Below, in pieces: positions 17,243 through 25,332 of a DNA stretch of 64,000 nt. Position 1 is the stretch's first letter, and each line of letters starts with the position of its first letter. The stretch comes from Terriglobia bacterium (GTDB taxonomy: Bacteria; Acidobacteriota; Terriglobia; Bryobacterales; Bryobacteraceae), in assembly GCA_021325235.1 (NCBI GenBank), contig JAJPHN010000006.1, positions 410,950 through 474,949 on the forward strand, given 5' to 3'. The notes under the pieces were generated by a model. It did not search any database. It had not been told where the DNA came from and saw only the letters and a list, made by a program, of their open reading frames with translations. The position numbers and the translations under genes are program-made.

Positions 17243-18673
17243 ATGACCAACGCTAAACGTGTCCTCACCGTCGCGCCCATGCCGCCCGAGAAGACCGCCT
17301 ATGCTCTGGCGCGCTATAGCCGTTCTCCCGATTCCATCCGCGATTCTCTCGAGTGGGTGCGCTCCCACGATTCGTCCAAATTTCTCGAAAGCTTTTACTT
17401 CCAGTACGGCCACGCCTCCATCGCCGATCTCGGCCACGTCACCGTTTGTTTCGAGGGTGTCTCCGAACTCGCCGCCACCGAAATCGAGGACGAACAGCTC
17501 TGGGACGGTCAGGCCCGCAGCTCGCGTTACCAGGATTTCTCCAAAACCAGCGCCGTCGTGCCGCCTGAGTTGTTGCCCGACGAACAGGAGACCTATGCGG
17601 CCGCCACCGACAGCCTGCTGAACACCTACCGGCAGGTGCAATCCGCCGTCCTCGCGCATCTCGAAGAACAACTTCCGCGGCCCGATGAAATGAAGCCCGA
17701 TGCCTATCGCCGCAACCTGGCCGCCCGCGCCTTCGATGTCGCTCGCTACTTGCTTCCCTTTGGCATTCCTACAGGTGTCGGCCAGGTCACCAGCATCCGT
17801 ACTCTCGAAAAGCAGATCCGCCGTCTGCGCGGCTCCGAGTTCCAGGAGCTGCGCGAAATTGGCGATGAGCTTAGCCGCGCCTGCGCCGCTCCCGCCGAAT
17901 GCCTCTGGAGCGAGCACGATTTCAGCGAGCCGGTCGCGCCCACTCTCGCCCGCCATGCGCATCCCGACGATTCGCCCCGTCATCTGCGCGCCGATGTAGC
18001 CGAGTGGGCCGCGCATCACTTGCCTCCATCCGCCGCGCCCGAGCTCCCCGAAGTCGATCTCCTCGAACCCGCCGATCGCCTCGCCGATATCTGCGCCACG
18101 CTCCTCTACACCGTCACGGATCGACCCTTTCGCGAGCTCTACGAAATCGCCCGCTCCTGGCCCGATGCCCGCCGTCAGGAACTGATCGATATCGCGCTTG
18201 GCAAGCACAATCGCCGCGACGAACTCCCGCGTCAGTTCCGCAGCGCACCGTACGTCTTCGACATTGTCATGGATATTGGCGCCTACCGCGATCTCCATCG
18301 CCATCGCCGCTGCCAGCAGTTCCGTCAGCACTACACCAACCGCCTCGGCTACTCCACTCCCGCGCTCATCGAGCGATGCAACTTGACAAAAATCTACTCG
18401 GAGGCCCTGCAGCACGCCGATCGCGCCATCGCCAGACTGCCGCAGCCAGCCGCTCAATACGCGCTTCCATTCGCCGCCCGCTCCCGTTTCCTGTTCAAAA
18501 TGGACTTCGCCGAAATCGAGTACATCTCGCGCCTGCGCAGCGGTGTCAAAGGGCATTTTTCGTACCGCAACGTCGCCTGGGAGATGAAGCAGGCCATGGA
18601 ACGCCTCAATCCCGCGCTCGGCCGCCTCATCGACGCCACTCCGCCCTGGATTGAAGATCCCCTGAAGCGCTGA
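17243..18673 (+). CDS. thyX: FAD-dependent thymidylate synthase, double-domain long form
   Basis: ThyX methylates dUMP to dTMP using FAD and methylenetetrahydrofolate. At 476 residues it is about twice the ~220-250 of ordinary ThyX and contains two ThyX-like halves. The first half (residues ~20-110) keeps the GHASIADLGHV helix and a degenerate flavin loop (DGQARSSRYQDFS) but lacks the RHR triad. The second half has the HRHRRCQQFRQHYT segment near residue 352 and the C-terminal SRLRSGVKGHFSYRN block. The active site may thus be assembled from both halves. The ATG at 17243 was chosen because upstream in-frame sequence is the shadow of dut. Confidence 0.88.
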   Translation: MTNAKRVLTVAPMPPEKTAYALARYSRSPDSIRDSLEWVRSHDSSKFLESFYFQYGHASIADLGHVTVCFEGVSELAATEIEDEQLWDGQARSSRYQDFSKTSAVVPPELLPDEQETYAAATDSLLNTYRQVQSAVLAHLEEQLPRPDEMKPDAYRRNLAARAFDVARYLLPFGIPTGVGQVTSIRTLEKQIRRLRGSEFQELREIGDELSRACAAPAECLWSEHDFSEPVAPTLARHAHPDDSPRHLRADVAEWAAHHLPPSAAPELPEVDLLEPADRLADICATLLYTVTDRPFRELYEIARSWPDARRQELIDIALGKHNRRDELPRQFRSAPYVFDIVMDIGAYRDLHRHRRCQQFRQHYTNRLGYSTPALIERCNLTKIYSEALQHADRAIARLPQPAAQYALPFAARSRFLFKMDFAEIEYISRLRSGVKGHFSYRNVAWEMKQAMERLNPALGRLIDATPPWIEDPLKR

Positions 18674-18779
18674 ATCTCATCATTGCGGCGTCAGTTCCGG
18701 TTGACATGCGTGCGCTCAAAGTCGATCGGCGGCGATATCATGCAAACGGGGACCGACCGCTGTCCCTCCCCAACCCGAC

Positions 18780-19256
18780 ATGAAGCCAAAAAATACGATC
18801 TGCCTCTGGTTCGACAAAGACGCCGAGCAGGCGGCGCGCTTCTACGCTGCCACCTTTCCGGACAGCGAAGTTCACGCCGTCCACCACGCTCCGTCCGATT
18901 ATCCAAGCGGGAAAAAGGGCGACGTGCTCACGGTTGATTTCACCGTCGTGGGCATCCCCTGTCTCGGCCTGAACGGCGGCCCGGCTTTCAAACACAGCGA
19001 GGCTTTTTCCTTCCAGATCGCCACCGATTCGCAGGAAGAAACCGACCGTTACTGGAACGCGATCGTCGGCAATGGTGGCAGCGAAAGCGCCTGCGGCTGG
19101 TGCAAGGACCGCTGGGGGCTCTCCTGGCAGATCACCCCGCGCGCCCTAACCGATGCGCTGGCCGCCGGTGGCGCTGAAGCTCGCCGCGCCTTCGAAGCCA
19201 TGATGCAGATGAAGAAAATCGACGTCGCCGCCATTGAAGCCGCACGCCGCGGCTGA
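18780..19256 (+). CDS. VOC-family protein, PhnB / 3-demethylubiquinone-methyltransferase-like fold
   Basis: A 158-residue protein starting KNTICLWFDKDAEQAARFYAATFPDSEV, shown here only as the pattern LWFD...AEQAARFY, typical of the PhnB-like VOC superfamily. The CGWCKDRWGLSWQI block near the C-terminus is also conserved in this group. These proteins are metal-binding or metal-lacking paired beta-alpha-beta-beta-beta folds with no agreed reaction; annotations as ubiquinone methyltransferase are misleading. It stands alone between thyX and the GntR operon, with 83 bases to the GntR promoter. Confidence 0.75.
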   Translation: MKPKNTICLWFDKDAEQAARFYAATFPDSEVHAVHHAPSDYPSGKKGDVLTVDFTVVGIPCLGLNGGPAFKHSEAFSFQIATDSQEETDRYWNAIVGNGGSESACGWCKDRWGLSWQITPRALTDALAAGGAEARRAFEAMMQMKKIDVAAIEAARRG

Positions 19257-19320
19257 CGCAAACCCTCCCGCCCGCCCACACTCCGCTCGTAGCACCCAGC
19301 CGCCTGATCGCAGAAAGAGC

Positions 19321-19348
19321 TTGACGCCGTTTCTTAACTGTGTATACT
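19321..19348 (+). promoter_or_regulatory. Sigma70-type promoter of the GntR-ABC operon
   Basis: A TTGACG -35 box at 19321-19326 and a TATACT -10 box at 19343-19348, separated by 16 bases, precede the GntR gene. Transcription would start about 19355, only a few bases before the ATG at 19361, which implies an almost leaderless message. The -10 box lies inside the palindromic operator. Confidence 0.6.
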
Positions 19349-19360
19349 GAATATACACAG
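19338..19360. promoter_or_regulatory. Palindromic operator, probable GntR (YtrA-type) autoregulatory site
   Basis: A perfect inverted repeat with 9-base arms CTGTGTATA and TATACACAG separated by CTGAA ends immediately before the ATG of the GntR gene. It covers the -10 box and the predicted transcription start, so repressor binding would block initiation. Binding by the adjacent regulator is inferred from position. Confidence 0.65.
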
Positions 19361-19768
19361 ATGCCGGGAGCGCTGTTCCTATCGCAGTCCGACAAACGTC
19401 CGATTTACTTCCAGATCATGGAGCAGATCAAGCAGCGAATCGCAATAGGTGACTGGGTCGAAGGCCAGCCGATCCCCTCCATCCGCCAGCTGGCCGTCGA
19501 TCTCGAAGTGAGCGTCATCACCGTCAAGCGCGCCTATTACGAGCTCGAACGCGAAGGGGTAATCGTTACCCAGCACGGCAAAGGCTCGCGCGTCGCCTCG
19601 AAACCGGGGCTCGGTGCACAACTGCGCGAGCAGGAGTTGCAGCAGCATCTGGAGCAGGCCGCGCGCATTGCCGCGCAAATGGGGATTCCGCCGAAGCAGC
19701 TGCAGCATCGCTTGCGCGAAGCCGGCGATCGCGTCGCCGAAGCGGATAAAGAAAAGGAGCTGACATGA
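19361..19768 (+). CDS. GntR-family transcriptional regulator, YtrA subfamily
   Basis: A 135-residue regulator with an N-terminal winged helix-turn-helix (YFQIMEQIKQRIAIGDW, then IPSIRQLAVDLEVSVITVKRAYYELE in outline) and a short C-terminal helix-rich tail. The short effector-less tail, and its location ahead of an ABC ATPase and a permease, mark the YtrA subfamily, which represses its own ABC operon. The GTG at 19340 lies inside the operator and upstream of the predicted transcription start, so the ATG at 19361 is preferred. Its stop overlaps the ATPase start by four bases. Confidence 0.85.
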   Translation: MPGALFLSQSDKRPIYFQIMEQIKQRIAIGDWVEGQPIPSIRQLAVDLEVSVITVKRAYYELEREGVIVTQHGKGSRVASKPGLGAQLREQELQQHLEQAARIAAQMGIPPKQLQHRLREAGDRVAEADKEKELT

Positions 19769-20673
19769 AAGAGTACGCCACCGACGCCGCCATCGAGATG
19801 CATGGAGTCAGTAAGCACTATCGCTACTTCACGCTCGACAACATCAGTCTGAAACTCCCGCGCGGACAGATCATGGGCCTCATCGGAGCGAATGGCGCCG
19901 GCAAATCCACAACCATTCGCATCTTGATGGGCCTCGTGCATCACGATTCCGGCCACGTCCAGGTGCTCGGCCACAACATGCCCGCCCAACAGGTCGCAGC
20001 CAAGTGGAACATCGGCTTCGTATCGGAAGACATGCGGCTCTACGACTCCATGACGCTCGGCTGGCACATCGATTTCATCCGCTCCATCTACCCGAACTGG
20101 GATGCCGCGTACGCCCAGCAACTGCTGAAGCGCTTCGGGCTCCGCAGCGAGCAGAAGATGAAAGGCCTCTCCCACGGCCAGCGCGTGAAGGCGGCGCTGT
20201 TGCTCGTTCTGGCGCGTAAACCGGAGCTGCTCGTCTTGGACGAGCCGACTACCGGTCTCGATCCGGTCGCGCGTCACGAGGTGTTGCGCGAACTGACAAA
20301 CGTCATGGCCGACGAAGGCCGCAGCATCCTGTTCTCGTCGCACAACACGCAGGATGTCGAGCAGATCTCCGATCAGATCACCTTCATCGATCGCGGCCGC
20401 ATCATCGACTCCATGGATAAGGAGCGCTATCTCGACCGCTGGCGTCGGCTCCGTCTCGAAGTGCCTCGTGGAGTCGACCTGCCCGCGCTGCCCGGCATCA
20501 TCGGCATCCGCCGCGACGGTAGTCTGGCTGTTGCCACCTCCAACGCCTTCGAGCCCGAGCTGGCCAGCGCTTACGAAAGCACCGGAGTCCACGTCCGCCG
20601 CGTCGAGAACATGACGCTCGAAGAAATCTTCATCGCCAACGTAGAACACAGCCGCGACGAGGTGGAAGCATGA
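19765..20673 (+). CDS. ABC transporter ATP-binding protein (YtrB-like)
   Basis: A 302-residue cytoplasmic ATPase with Walker A GANGAGKST near residue 42, a Q-loop region, the signature LSHGQ (instead of LSGGQ) and Walker B LLVLDEPTTGLD, followed by the SSHNT switch region. It pairs with the permease gene downstream and the YtrA-type regulator upstream, each overlapping by four bases (ATGA). YtrB-type exporters are associated with cell-wall stress or antibiotic response in Firmicutes; the substrate here is unknown. Confidence 0.88.
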   Translation: MKEYATDAAIEMHGVSKHYRYFTLDNISLKLPRGQIMGLIGANGAGKSTTIRILMGLVHHDSGHVQVLGHNMPAQQVAAKWNIGFVSEDMRLYDSMTLGWHIDFIRSIYPNWDAAYAQQLLKRFGLRSEQKMKGLSHGQRVKAALLLVLARKPELLVLDEPTTGLDPVARHEVLRELTNVMADEGRSILFSSHNTQDVEQISDQITFIDRGRIIDSMDKERYLDRWRRLRLEVPRGVDLPALPGIIGIRRDGSLAVATSNAFEPELASAYESTGVHVRRVENMTLEEIFIANVEHSRDEVEA

Positions 20674-21341
20674 ACCCGGTCATCAGCCGTCTCATTCTCA
20701 AGGACTGGCGCCTGCATCGCCGTCTCATCATCGCGTGTAGTCTCACCGGTATCGGCGCGCTTGCGCTCGTTCGCTTCGGCAATGAGAGCGCCCGTCTGTT
20801 CGGTGCAGTATGGTTCTTTGTGGCGCTGATCGTTCTCGGCGCCATGCTCCCTTCCACCGCCATCCTCAACGAGCGCAAAAAACAGACCCTTGCCTTCCTC
20901 ATGAGTCTCCCGGTCTCCTCGCTTCACTACACCATCGCCAAAATTACGTCTCTCTGGACCATGTTCCTGCTCCCCTGGCTCGCGCTGCTCGTTGCTGCTG
21001 TGCTTTTCGTGAATGCCAGCCACACCATCCCGCATGGCGTCATTCCCATGCTGATCATCCTTGCGATGCTTCCGGTGCTCGGGTTCTCTCTCATCGCCTC
21101 GGCCACTTTGGTCGGCGAATCCGAGGGATGGCTCATGGGCGCAAGCCTCCTCTGCAATTCCTCTTACTGGTTTGTCTGGTATCTGCTCAGCCGCATTCCT
21201 TCGCTGACCGACCACTGGGGAGACTCGCTACCCGTTTGGAATACTGCTGCGCGGACAGTTCTTTCAGCCGAACTCAGTGTGATTGTGCTCATCGTGGCCG
21301 TCACGCTCTTCCTTCAGTCCCGAAAGCGTGACTTTATTTAA
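20670..21341 (+). CDS. ABC transporter permease subunit
   Basis: A 223-residue membrane protein with about six hydrophobic segments, beginning MNPVISRLILKDWRLHRR. It has the general look of ABC-2 type permeases partnered with YtrB-like ATPases (a conserved ILNERKKQTLAFLMSLPVS stretch connects helices two and three). Its start overlaps the ATPase stop by four bases, so it is the third gene of the GntR-ATPase-permease operon. The transported compound cannot be told from sequence. Confidence 0.8.
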   Translation: MNPVISRLILKDWRLHRRLIIACSLTGIGALALVRFGNESARLFGAVWFFVALIVLGAMLPSTAILNERKKQTLAFLMSLPVSSLHYTIAKITSLWTMFLLPWLALLVAAVLFVNASHTIPHGVIPMLIILAMLPVLGFSLIASATLVGESEGWLMGASLLCNSSYWFVWYLLSRIPSLTDHWGDSLPVWNTAARTVLSAELSVIVLIVAVTLFLQSRKRDFI

Positions 21342-21378
21342 CTCCGCCGTTCACATTTCTCTCCCGGAAAGGAAATCC

Positions 21379-23211
21379 ATGCGATACGTGTCTCTGCTCG
21401 TATTCCTCACTTCGCTGCTCCGCGCCCAGGATGGCGCGGCACTCTACAAACAGCGCTGCGCCATATGCCATGATTCGCCCGGGCCCCGAGTGCCAGCGCT
21501 CAGCACCATCAAGGCGATGAGCGGCGAAGCGATTTATCAGGCCCTCACCGAGGGCGTTATGAAGACCCAGGCAGCGGGCCTTTCGCCTGCGCAAATCGTG
21601 GCCATCATCCGCTACATCGCTCCCACTGGTAAGACCCAGTCCGCCGCTGCCGCCGTCACCCGAACCTGCAAAAGCGATCCACCCTTTCCGGCGCTTTCAA
21701 ACACTCCGGAATGGAACGGCTGGAGCCCGGATGTTGACAATTCGCGCTTCCAAAACGCGGCGGCCGCTGGCCTTACCGCCGGCGATCTGAGCAAATTGAA
21801 GCTCAAATGGGCCTTCAATCTGGGCGCTGTCAGCGAAGCTCGTTCGCAGCCCGCCATACTCGGCGCTTACGCATACATCGGCAGCGGTACGGGAGCGTTC
21901 TACGCCCTCGACATTCGCTCCGGCTGCACTCTCTGGGGTTTTCGTGCCGCTTCCGCCATTCGCGGCGGCGCCGCCATTGGCGAGGCAGGTGGCAAGCCTG
22001 CCGTCTTCTTCGCCGATACCAAAGCAAACGTGTACGCTCTCAATGCACAAACCGGTCAGCTGCTCTGGAACGTTCACCCCGCTGATCATTTCACCACGCT
22101 CGCCACCGCCACGCCTCGCTATGACAAGGGCGTCGTGTACCAGGCCTTCTCCTCCTTCGAAGAAACCATGGCCGCCGATCCCAAATACGAGTGCTGCACA
22201 TTTCGCGGCAGCGTTGTCGCTCTGAATTCCGCAACCGGCGATAAGCTCTGGCAGGCTTTCAGCATCTCCGATCCTGCAAAGCCGGTTGGCAGGAGCCCGG
22301 CTGGAATTCCCACCCACGGTCCCTCCGGCGCGGGCGTCTGGTCTACGCCCACCGTTGATGAACAAAAGGGCGCGCTCTATTTCTCCACCGGCGATAACTA
22401 CTCCGATCCTCCGACCGATACGAGCGATGCCGTTCTCGCCGTCGATCGAAAGACCGGAACTCTGCTCTGGTCGGTTCAGCTCACCAAAGATGACGCTTTC
22501 AACAGCGCCTGTGGCGTACCCATCCCCGGTAATTGTCCCGAGACACACGGCAATGACTCTGACTTCGGCCAGCCGCCTGTCCTACTCGATCTGGGCGGCG
22601 GCAAACGGATTCTCGCCATCGCGCAGAAATCGGGAATGGCGTACGGCCTCGATCCCGATGCGCAAGGCAAGTTGCTCTGGCACACGCGTCTGGGCAAGGG
22701 AGGCGTGTTCGGAGGTAGCCAGTGGGGTTCGGCTTCCGATGGCAAAAAGGTTTATGTGGCCATCTCCGATCTCAAACCCAATGTCATCGTGGATCCGAAA
22801 TTGCCAAAGGGTTATCGATTCACACTCGATCCGAAGCAGGGCGGCGGCCTATACGCGCTCGATCCGGCGACCGGCAAGATCATCTGGAGCGCTCCGGGCA
22901 TTCCGTGTGCCGCTGATCGGACCGACTGCTCCCCTGCGCAATCAGCGGCTGTTACCGCGATACCTGGAGTCGTCTTCTCCGGCTCCGTAGATGGTCACCT
23001 GCGCGCCTACGCAGCCGAAACCGGCAAGATTCTCTGGGATACAAATACCGCACAAGAATTCAGCACCGTCAACGGCCCCGCCGCGCATGGCGGTTCCCTC
23101 GACGTCGCGGGTCCCGCTATCGTCAATGGCACGATTCTCGTAAATTCCGGCTATGGGCAGTGGGGCGGTATGCCCGGTAACGTGCTGCTGGCGTTCTCAA
23201 CTGCTCAATAG
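21379..23211 (+). CDS. Cytochrome c-PQQ beta-propeller dehydrogenase (PVA dehydrogenase-like)
   Basis: The 610-residue protein starts with a signal peptide (MRYVSLLVFLTSLLRA), then a class I cytochrome c domain with CAICH heme-binding motif near residue 30, then a PQQ-type eight-bladed propeller from about residue 120. Repeated blade signatures are visible: ALDIRSGCTLWGF, ALNAQTGQLLWNV, ALNSATGDKLWQAF, AVDRKTGTLLWSV and ALDPATGKIIWSAPG. The N-terminal heme/C-terminal quinone order is that of polyvinyl-alcohol dehydrogenase rather than of typical quinohaemoprotein alcohol dehydrogenases. It probably oxidises an alcohol or sugar in the periplasm; the substrate is unknown. The ATG at 21379 has a GGAAAGGA ribosome-binding site; the longer frame upstream overlaps the permease gene. 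Confidence 0.82.
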   Translation: MRYVSLLVFLTSLLRAQDGAALYKQRCAICHDSPGPRVPALSTIKAMSGEAIYQALTEGVMKTQAAGLSPAQIVAIIRYIAPTGKTQSAAAAVTRTCKSDPPFPALSNTPEWNGWSPDVDNSRFQNAAAAGLTAGDLSKLKLKWAFNLGAVSEARSQPAILGAYAYIGSGTGAFYALDIRSGCTLWGFRAASAIRGGAAIGEAGGKPAVFFADTKANVYALNAQTGQLLWNVHPADHFTTLATATPRYDKGVVYQAFSSFEETMAADPKYECCTFRGSVVALNSATGDKLWQAFSISDPAKPVGRSPAGIPTHGPSGAGVWSTPTVDEQKGALYFSTGDNYSDPPTDTSDAVLAVDRKTGTLLWSVQLTKDDAFNSACGVPIPGNCPETHGNDSDFGQPPVLLDLGGGKRILAIAQKSGMAYGLDPDAQGKLLWHTRLGKGGVFGGSQWGSASDGKKVYVAISDLKPNVIVDPKLPKGYRFTLDPKQGGGLYALDPATGKIIWSAPGIPCAADRTDCSPAQSAAVTAIPGVVFSGSVDGHLRAYAAETGKILWDTNTAQEFSTVNGPAAHGGSLDVAGPAIVNGTILVNSGYGQWGGMPGNVLLAFSTAQ

Positions 23212-23221
23212 CGCCGGATAC

Positions 23222-23779
23222 TTATGCCAGGTTCAGCGTCTTTCGCACCGTTCCGCGCTCGGCCTGAATCTTCTGCTGCAGCAGCATGATCGAATAGATC
23301 AGCTGCTCGGGCCGCGGCGGGCAACCGGGCACATAGACGTCTATGGGAATCACCTGGTTCACCGGCACCAGTGCGTAGTTGCTGAACACGCCGGTCGAGG
23401 TCGCGCAGGCGCCCATCGAGATCACCCATTTCGGCTCCGGCATCTGCCGGTACAGCCGCCGGATCACCGGCGCCATCTTGTTCGATACACGGCCGGCGAT
23501 GATCATCAGATCCGATTGCCGCGGCGAACCGCGCATCACCTCCGCCCCGAAACGCGAAATGTCGTAGCGCGACGCCATCATCGCCATCATCTCGATCGCG
23601 CAGCACGCCAGGCCAAAGCTCATCGGCCAGATCGAGTTCTTCCGCGCCCAGTTCAGCGCATTATCGAGCGTTGTCGTAATCACGCTCTCGCGGATCAGTG
23701 CGTCTGCTTCCTCGTCTACCCGCGCAAACAGCTCCGGCGGCTGGCTGATTTCGAATCGTTCGGTATCGCCCACGACCAT
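23222..23779 (-). CDS. nuoB: NADH-quinone oxidoreductase subunit B
   Basis: NuoB holds the [4Fe-4S] cluster N2 of complex I next to the quinone site. The 185-residue protein from the ATG at 23779 has the four cluster cysteines: the CC pair at residues 59-60 ([10 protein letters not shown]), C125 in MGACAT and C153 in [11 protein letters not shown]. The ~45-residue N-terminal extension before the conserved core is acidic and not obviously conserved. No other nuo gene is nearby: it lies between the convergent PQQ dehydrogenase and ada, transcribed in the ada direction with 41 bases between. It could be a second, orphan copy or part of a dispersed nuo set. Confidence 0.9.
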   Translation of the reverse strand: MVVGDTERFEISQPPELFARVDEEADALIRESVITTTLDNALNWARKNSIWPMSFGLACCAIEMMAMMASRYDISRFGAEVMRGSPRQSDLMIIAGRVSNKMAPVIRRLYRQMPEPKWVISMGACATSTGVFSNYALVPVNQVIPIDVYVPGCPPRPEQLIYSIMLLQQKIQAERGTVRKTLNLA

Positions 23780-23820
23780 ATTTTCCCACGACGCCCGCGC
23801 CTCGTCAGCGAGGCGAAGGC

Positions 23821-24870
23821 TCAAACCGACTGCCGTTCGCGCTCCAGCAGCGCCGTCTTTCGCTCGATGCCCCAGCGATATCCCCCGAGCGCGCCGTCCT
23901 TTCTCACCACCCGGTGACATGGAATCGCAACCGCCAGTTGATTCGACGCACACGCCTGCGCCACGGCCCGCACCGAACGCGGCGCTCCAATGCGTTCCGC
24001 AATTTCTTCATAACTCGCCGTCTTGCCGGCCGGGATCTCCCGCAGAGCCTGCCAGACCTGCTCCTGAAACGCCGTTCCGCGAATATCGAGCGGCAAATAT
24101 AAAGCGCGCCCCGGCTGCTCCACCTGTGCAATCACGCGCGCCACCAGCTCTTCAAACTCCGCATCGCCGCCGATCAGGTTTGCTCCCGCAAACCGCCGCT
24201 CCAGATCCCCCAGCAGCTTGCTCGGCTCGTCGCCCAGCAGTATCGAGCAGACGCCCTTTTCCGTCGCCGCCACCAGAATCGAACCGAGCGAGCACTCCCC
24301 GATCGCAAAACGGATCGTGACCCGGCTGCCCGCCTCCTGAAACGCCTTCGGCTTCATCCCCAGCAATTCATTCGACTTCGCGTAAAACCGTCCATTCGAC
24401 TGGAATCCCGCGCCGTAAATCGCATCCGTTACCGTCCTGCTTTTCGCCAGTTCCTGCTGCACTCGTTCACGCCGGTGCGCGGCAAAATAGGCGTGCGGCG
24501 TAATCCCGGTCGTTTCTTTGAAGACCCGCTGGAAATGGAAACGGCTCATGCCAGCTTCGGCCGCAATCCGGTCGAGATCGGGCTTGTCCTCGGATGCCAG
24601 CTTTCGGCACGCCTCTTCTATCGCCCGCGCCTGCGGGAGCTCGGTCCGCTCCAGATTCGGCCGGCACCGTTTACACGGACGGAAACCTTCTTTCTCCGCC
24701 GCCCCGCGTGTATCGAAGAATCGCACATTCTCCCGCCTCGGTTGCCGCGCTCCGCACCACGGCCGGCAGTAGACACCCGTCGATTGCACCGCGTAATAGA
24801 ACACGCCGTCTGCCAGCCTGTCGCGCCCCTGCACCGCCAACCACCGCTCTTTATCGGTTCCGTATGCCAT
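23821..24870 (-). CDS. ada: Ada: methylphosphotriester sensor / AraC regulator / O6-methylguanine methyltransferase
   Basis: A 349-residue full-length Ada. The N-terminal zinc domain has four cysteines C35, C39, C66 and C69 (CRPWC and CKRC), the first accepting methyl groups from phosphotriesters. An AraC-type helix-turn-helix follows (about residues 80-175, [21 protein letters not shown]). The C-terminal methyltransferase domain carries the active-site PCHRV motif with C318. Methylated Ada activates alkylation-repair genes including its own. It is divergent from padR and lies 41 bases upstream of nuoB. Confidence 0.93.
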   Translation of the reverse strand: MAYGTDKERWLAVQGRDRLADGVFYYAVQSTGVYCRPWCGARQPRRENVRFFDTRGAAEKEGFRPCKRCRPNLERTELPQARAIEEACRKLASEDKPDLDRIAAEAGMSRFHFQRVFKETTGITPHAYFAAHRRERVQQELAKSRTVTDAIYGAGFQSNGRFYAKSNELLGMKPKAFQEAGSRVTIRFAIGECSLGSILVAATEKGVCSILLGDEPSKLLGDLERRFAGANLIGGDAEFEELVARVIAQVEQPGRALYLPLDIRGTAFQEQVWQALREIPAGKTASYEEIAERIGAPRSVRAVAQACASNQLAVAIPCHRVVRKDGALGGYRWGIERKTALLERERQSV

Positions 24871-24954
24871 ACCTTATTCTTCGATGATCTTGCCCTTCCG
24901 GAAACTCCGCTTTTTGCGCTCAAATTCCGGCCGCTCCACAGCCCGAACTGGATT

Positions 24955-24992
24955 GTCGATGATCGAGGTGTTATGCTGTCGATCATCGAGGT
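24955..24992. promoter_or_regulatory. Paired repeat upstream of padR, candidate operator
   Basis: Two copies of GTCGATSATCGAGGT (24955-24969 and 24978-24992, differing only at the S base) lie head-to-tail with a 23-base period directly before the padR ATG. Because of the variant base the cores CGATGATCG and CGATCATCG are also reverse complements of each other. A PadR dimer site is the obvious candidate; this is inference from position and symmetry. Confidence 0.55.
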
Positions 24993-24998
24993 ATTCTC

Positions 24999-25328
24999 AT
25001 GCCGAAGCCTTCCGACCTGCTCCAGGGCACGCTCGACCTCCTCATCCTGAAGACCCTGGCTCGTGAGCCGATGCATGGCTGGGCCATTGCCAAGCGCATC
25101 CTGGCGCTTTCGGGCGACGTTCTCTCGGTCGGGCAGGGCTCTCTGTACCCGGCGCTGCACCGCCTCGAGCAGCAGGGCTGGCTGCGCGCCGAGTGGAAAG
25201 ACTCCGAGCTCGGCCGCCCCGCCAAGGTCTACTCCCTCACCCGCACGGGCCGCAAGCAGCTCGAGTGCGAATTGAACAGCTGGAGCCGTCTCTCGTCCGC
25301 CGTCCAGCTTCTCATCGAAACAGCCTGA
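24999..25328 (+). CDS. PadR-family transcriptional regulator
   Basis: A 109-residue winged helix regulator with the PadR signature: [21 protein letters not shown] at the start, [16 protein letters not shown] in the recognition region and [17 protein letters not shown] in the wing. It is four bases upstream of the large permease gene. In Acidobacteria this PadR-permease pairing is recurrent, and the regulator presumably controls the permease. The repeat pair immediately upstream is a plausible autoregulatory site. Confidence 0.9.
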   Translation: MPKPSDLLQGTLDLLILKTLAREPMHGWAIAKRILALSGDVLSVGQGSLYPALHRLEQQGWLRAEWKDSELGRPAKVYSLTRTGRKQLECELNSWSRLSSAVQLLIETA

Positions 25329-25332
25329 AGGT

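Noticed and set aside
17231..18556. 441-codon minus-strand frame opposite thyX
   Set aside because: Shadow of thyX; no recognisable protein.
19340..19360. GTG start for the GntR regulator
   Set aside because: It lies inside the operator and upstream of the predicted transcription start.
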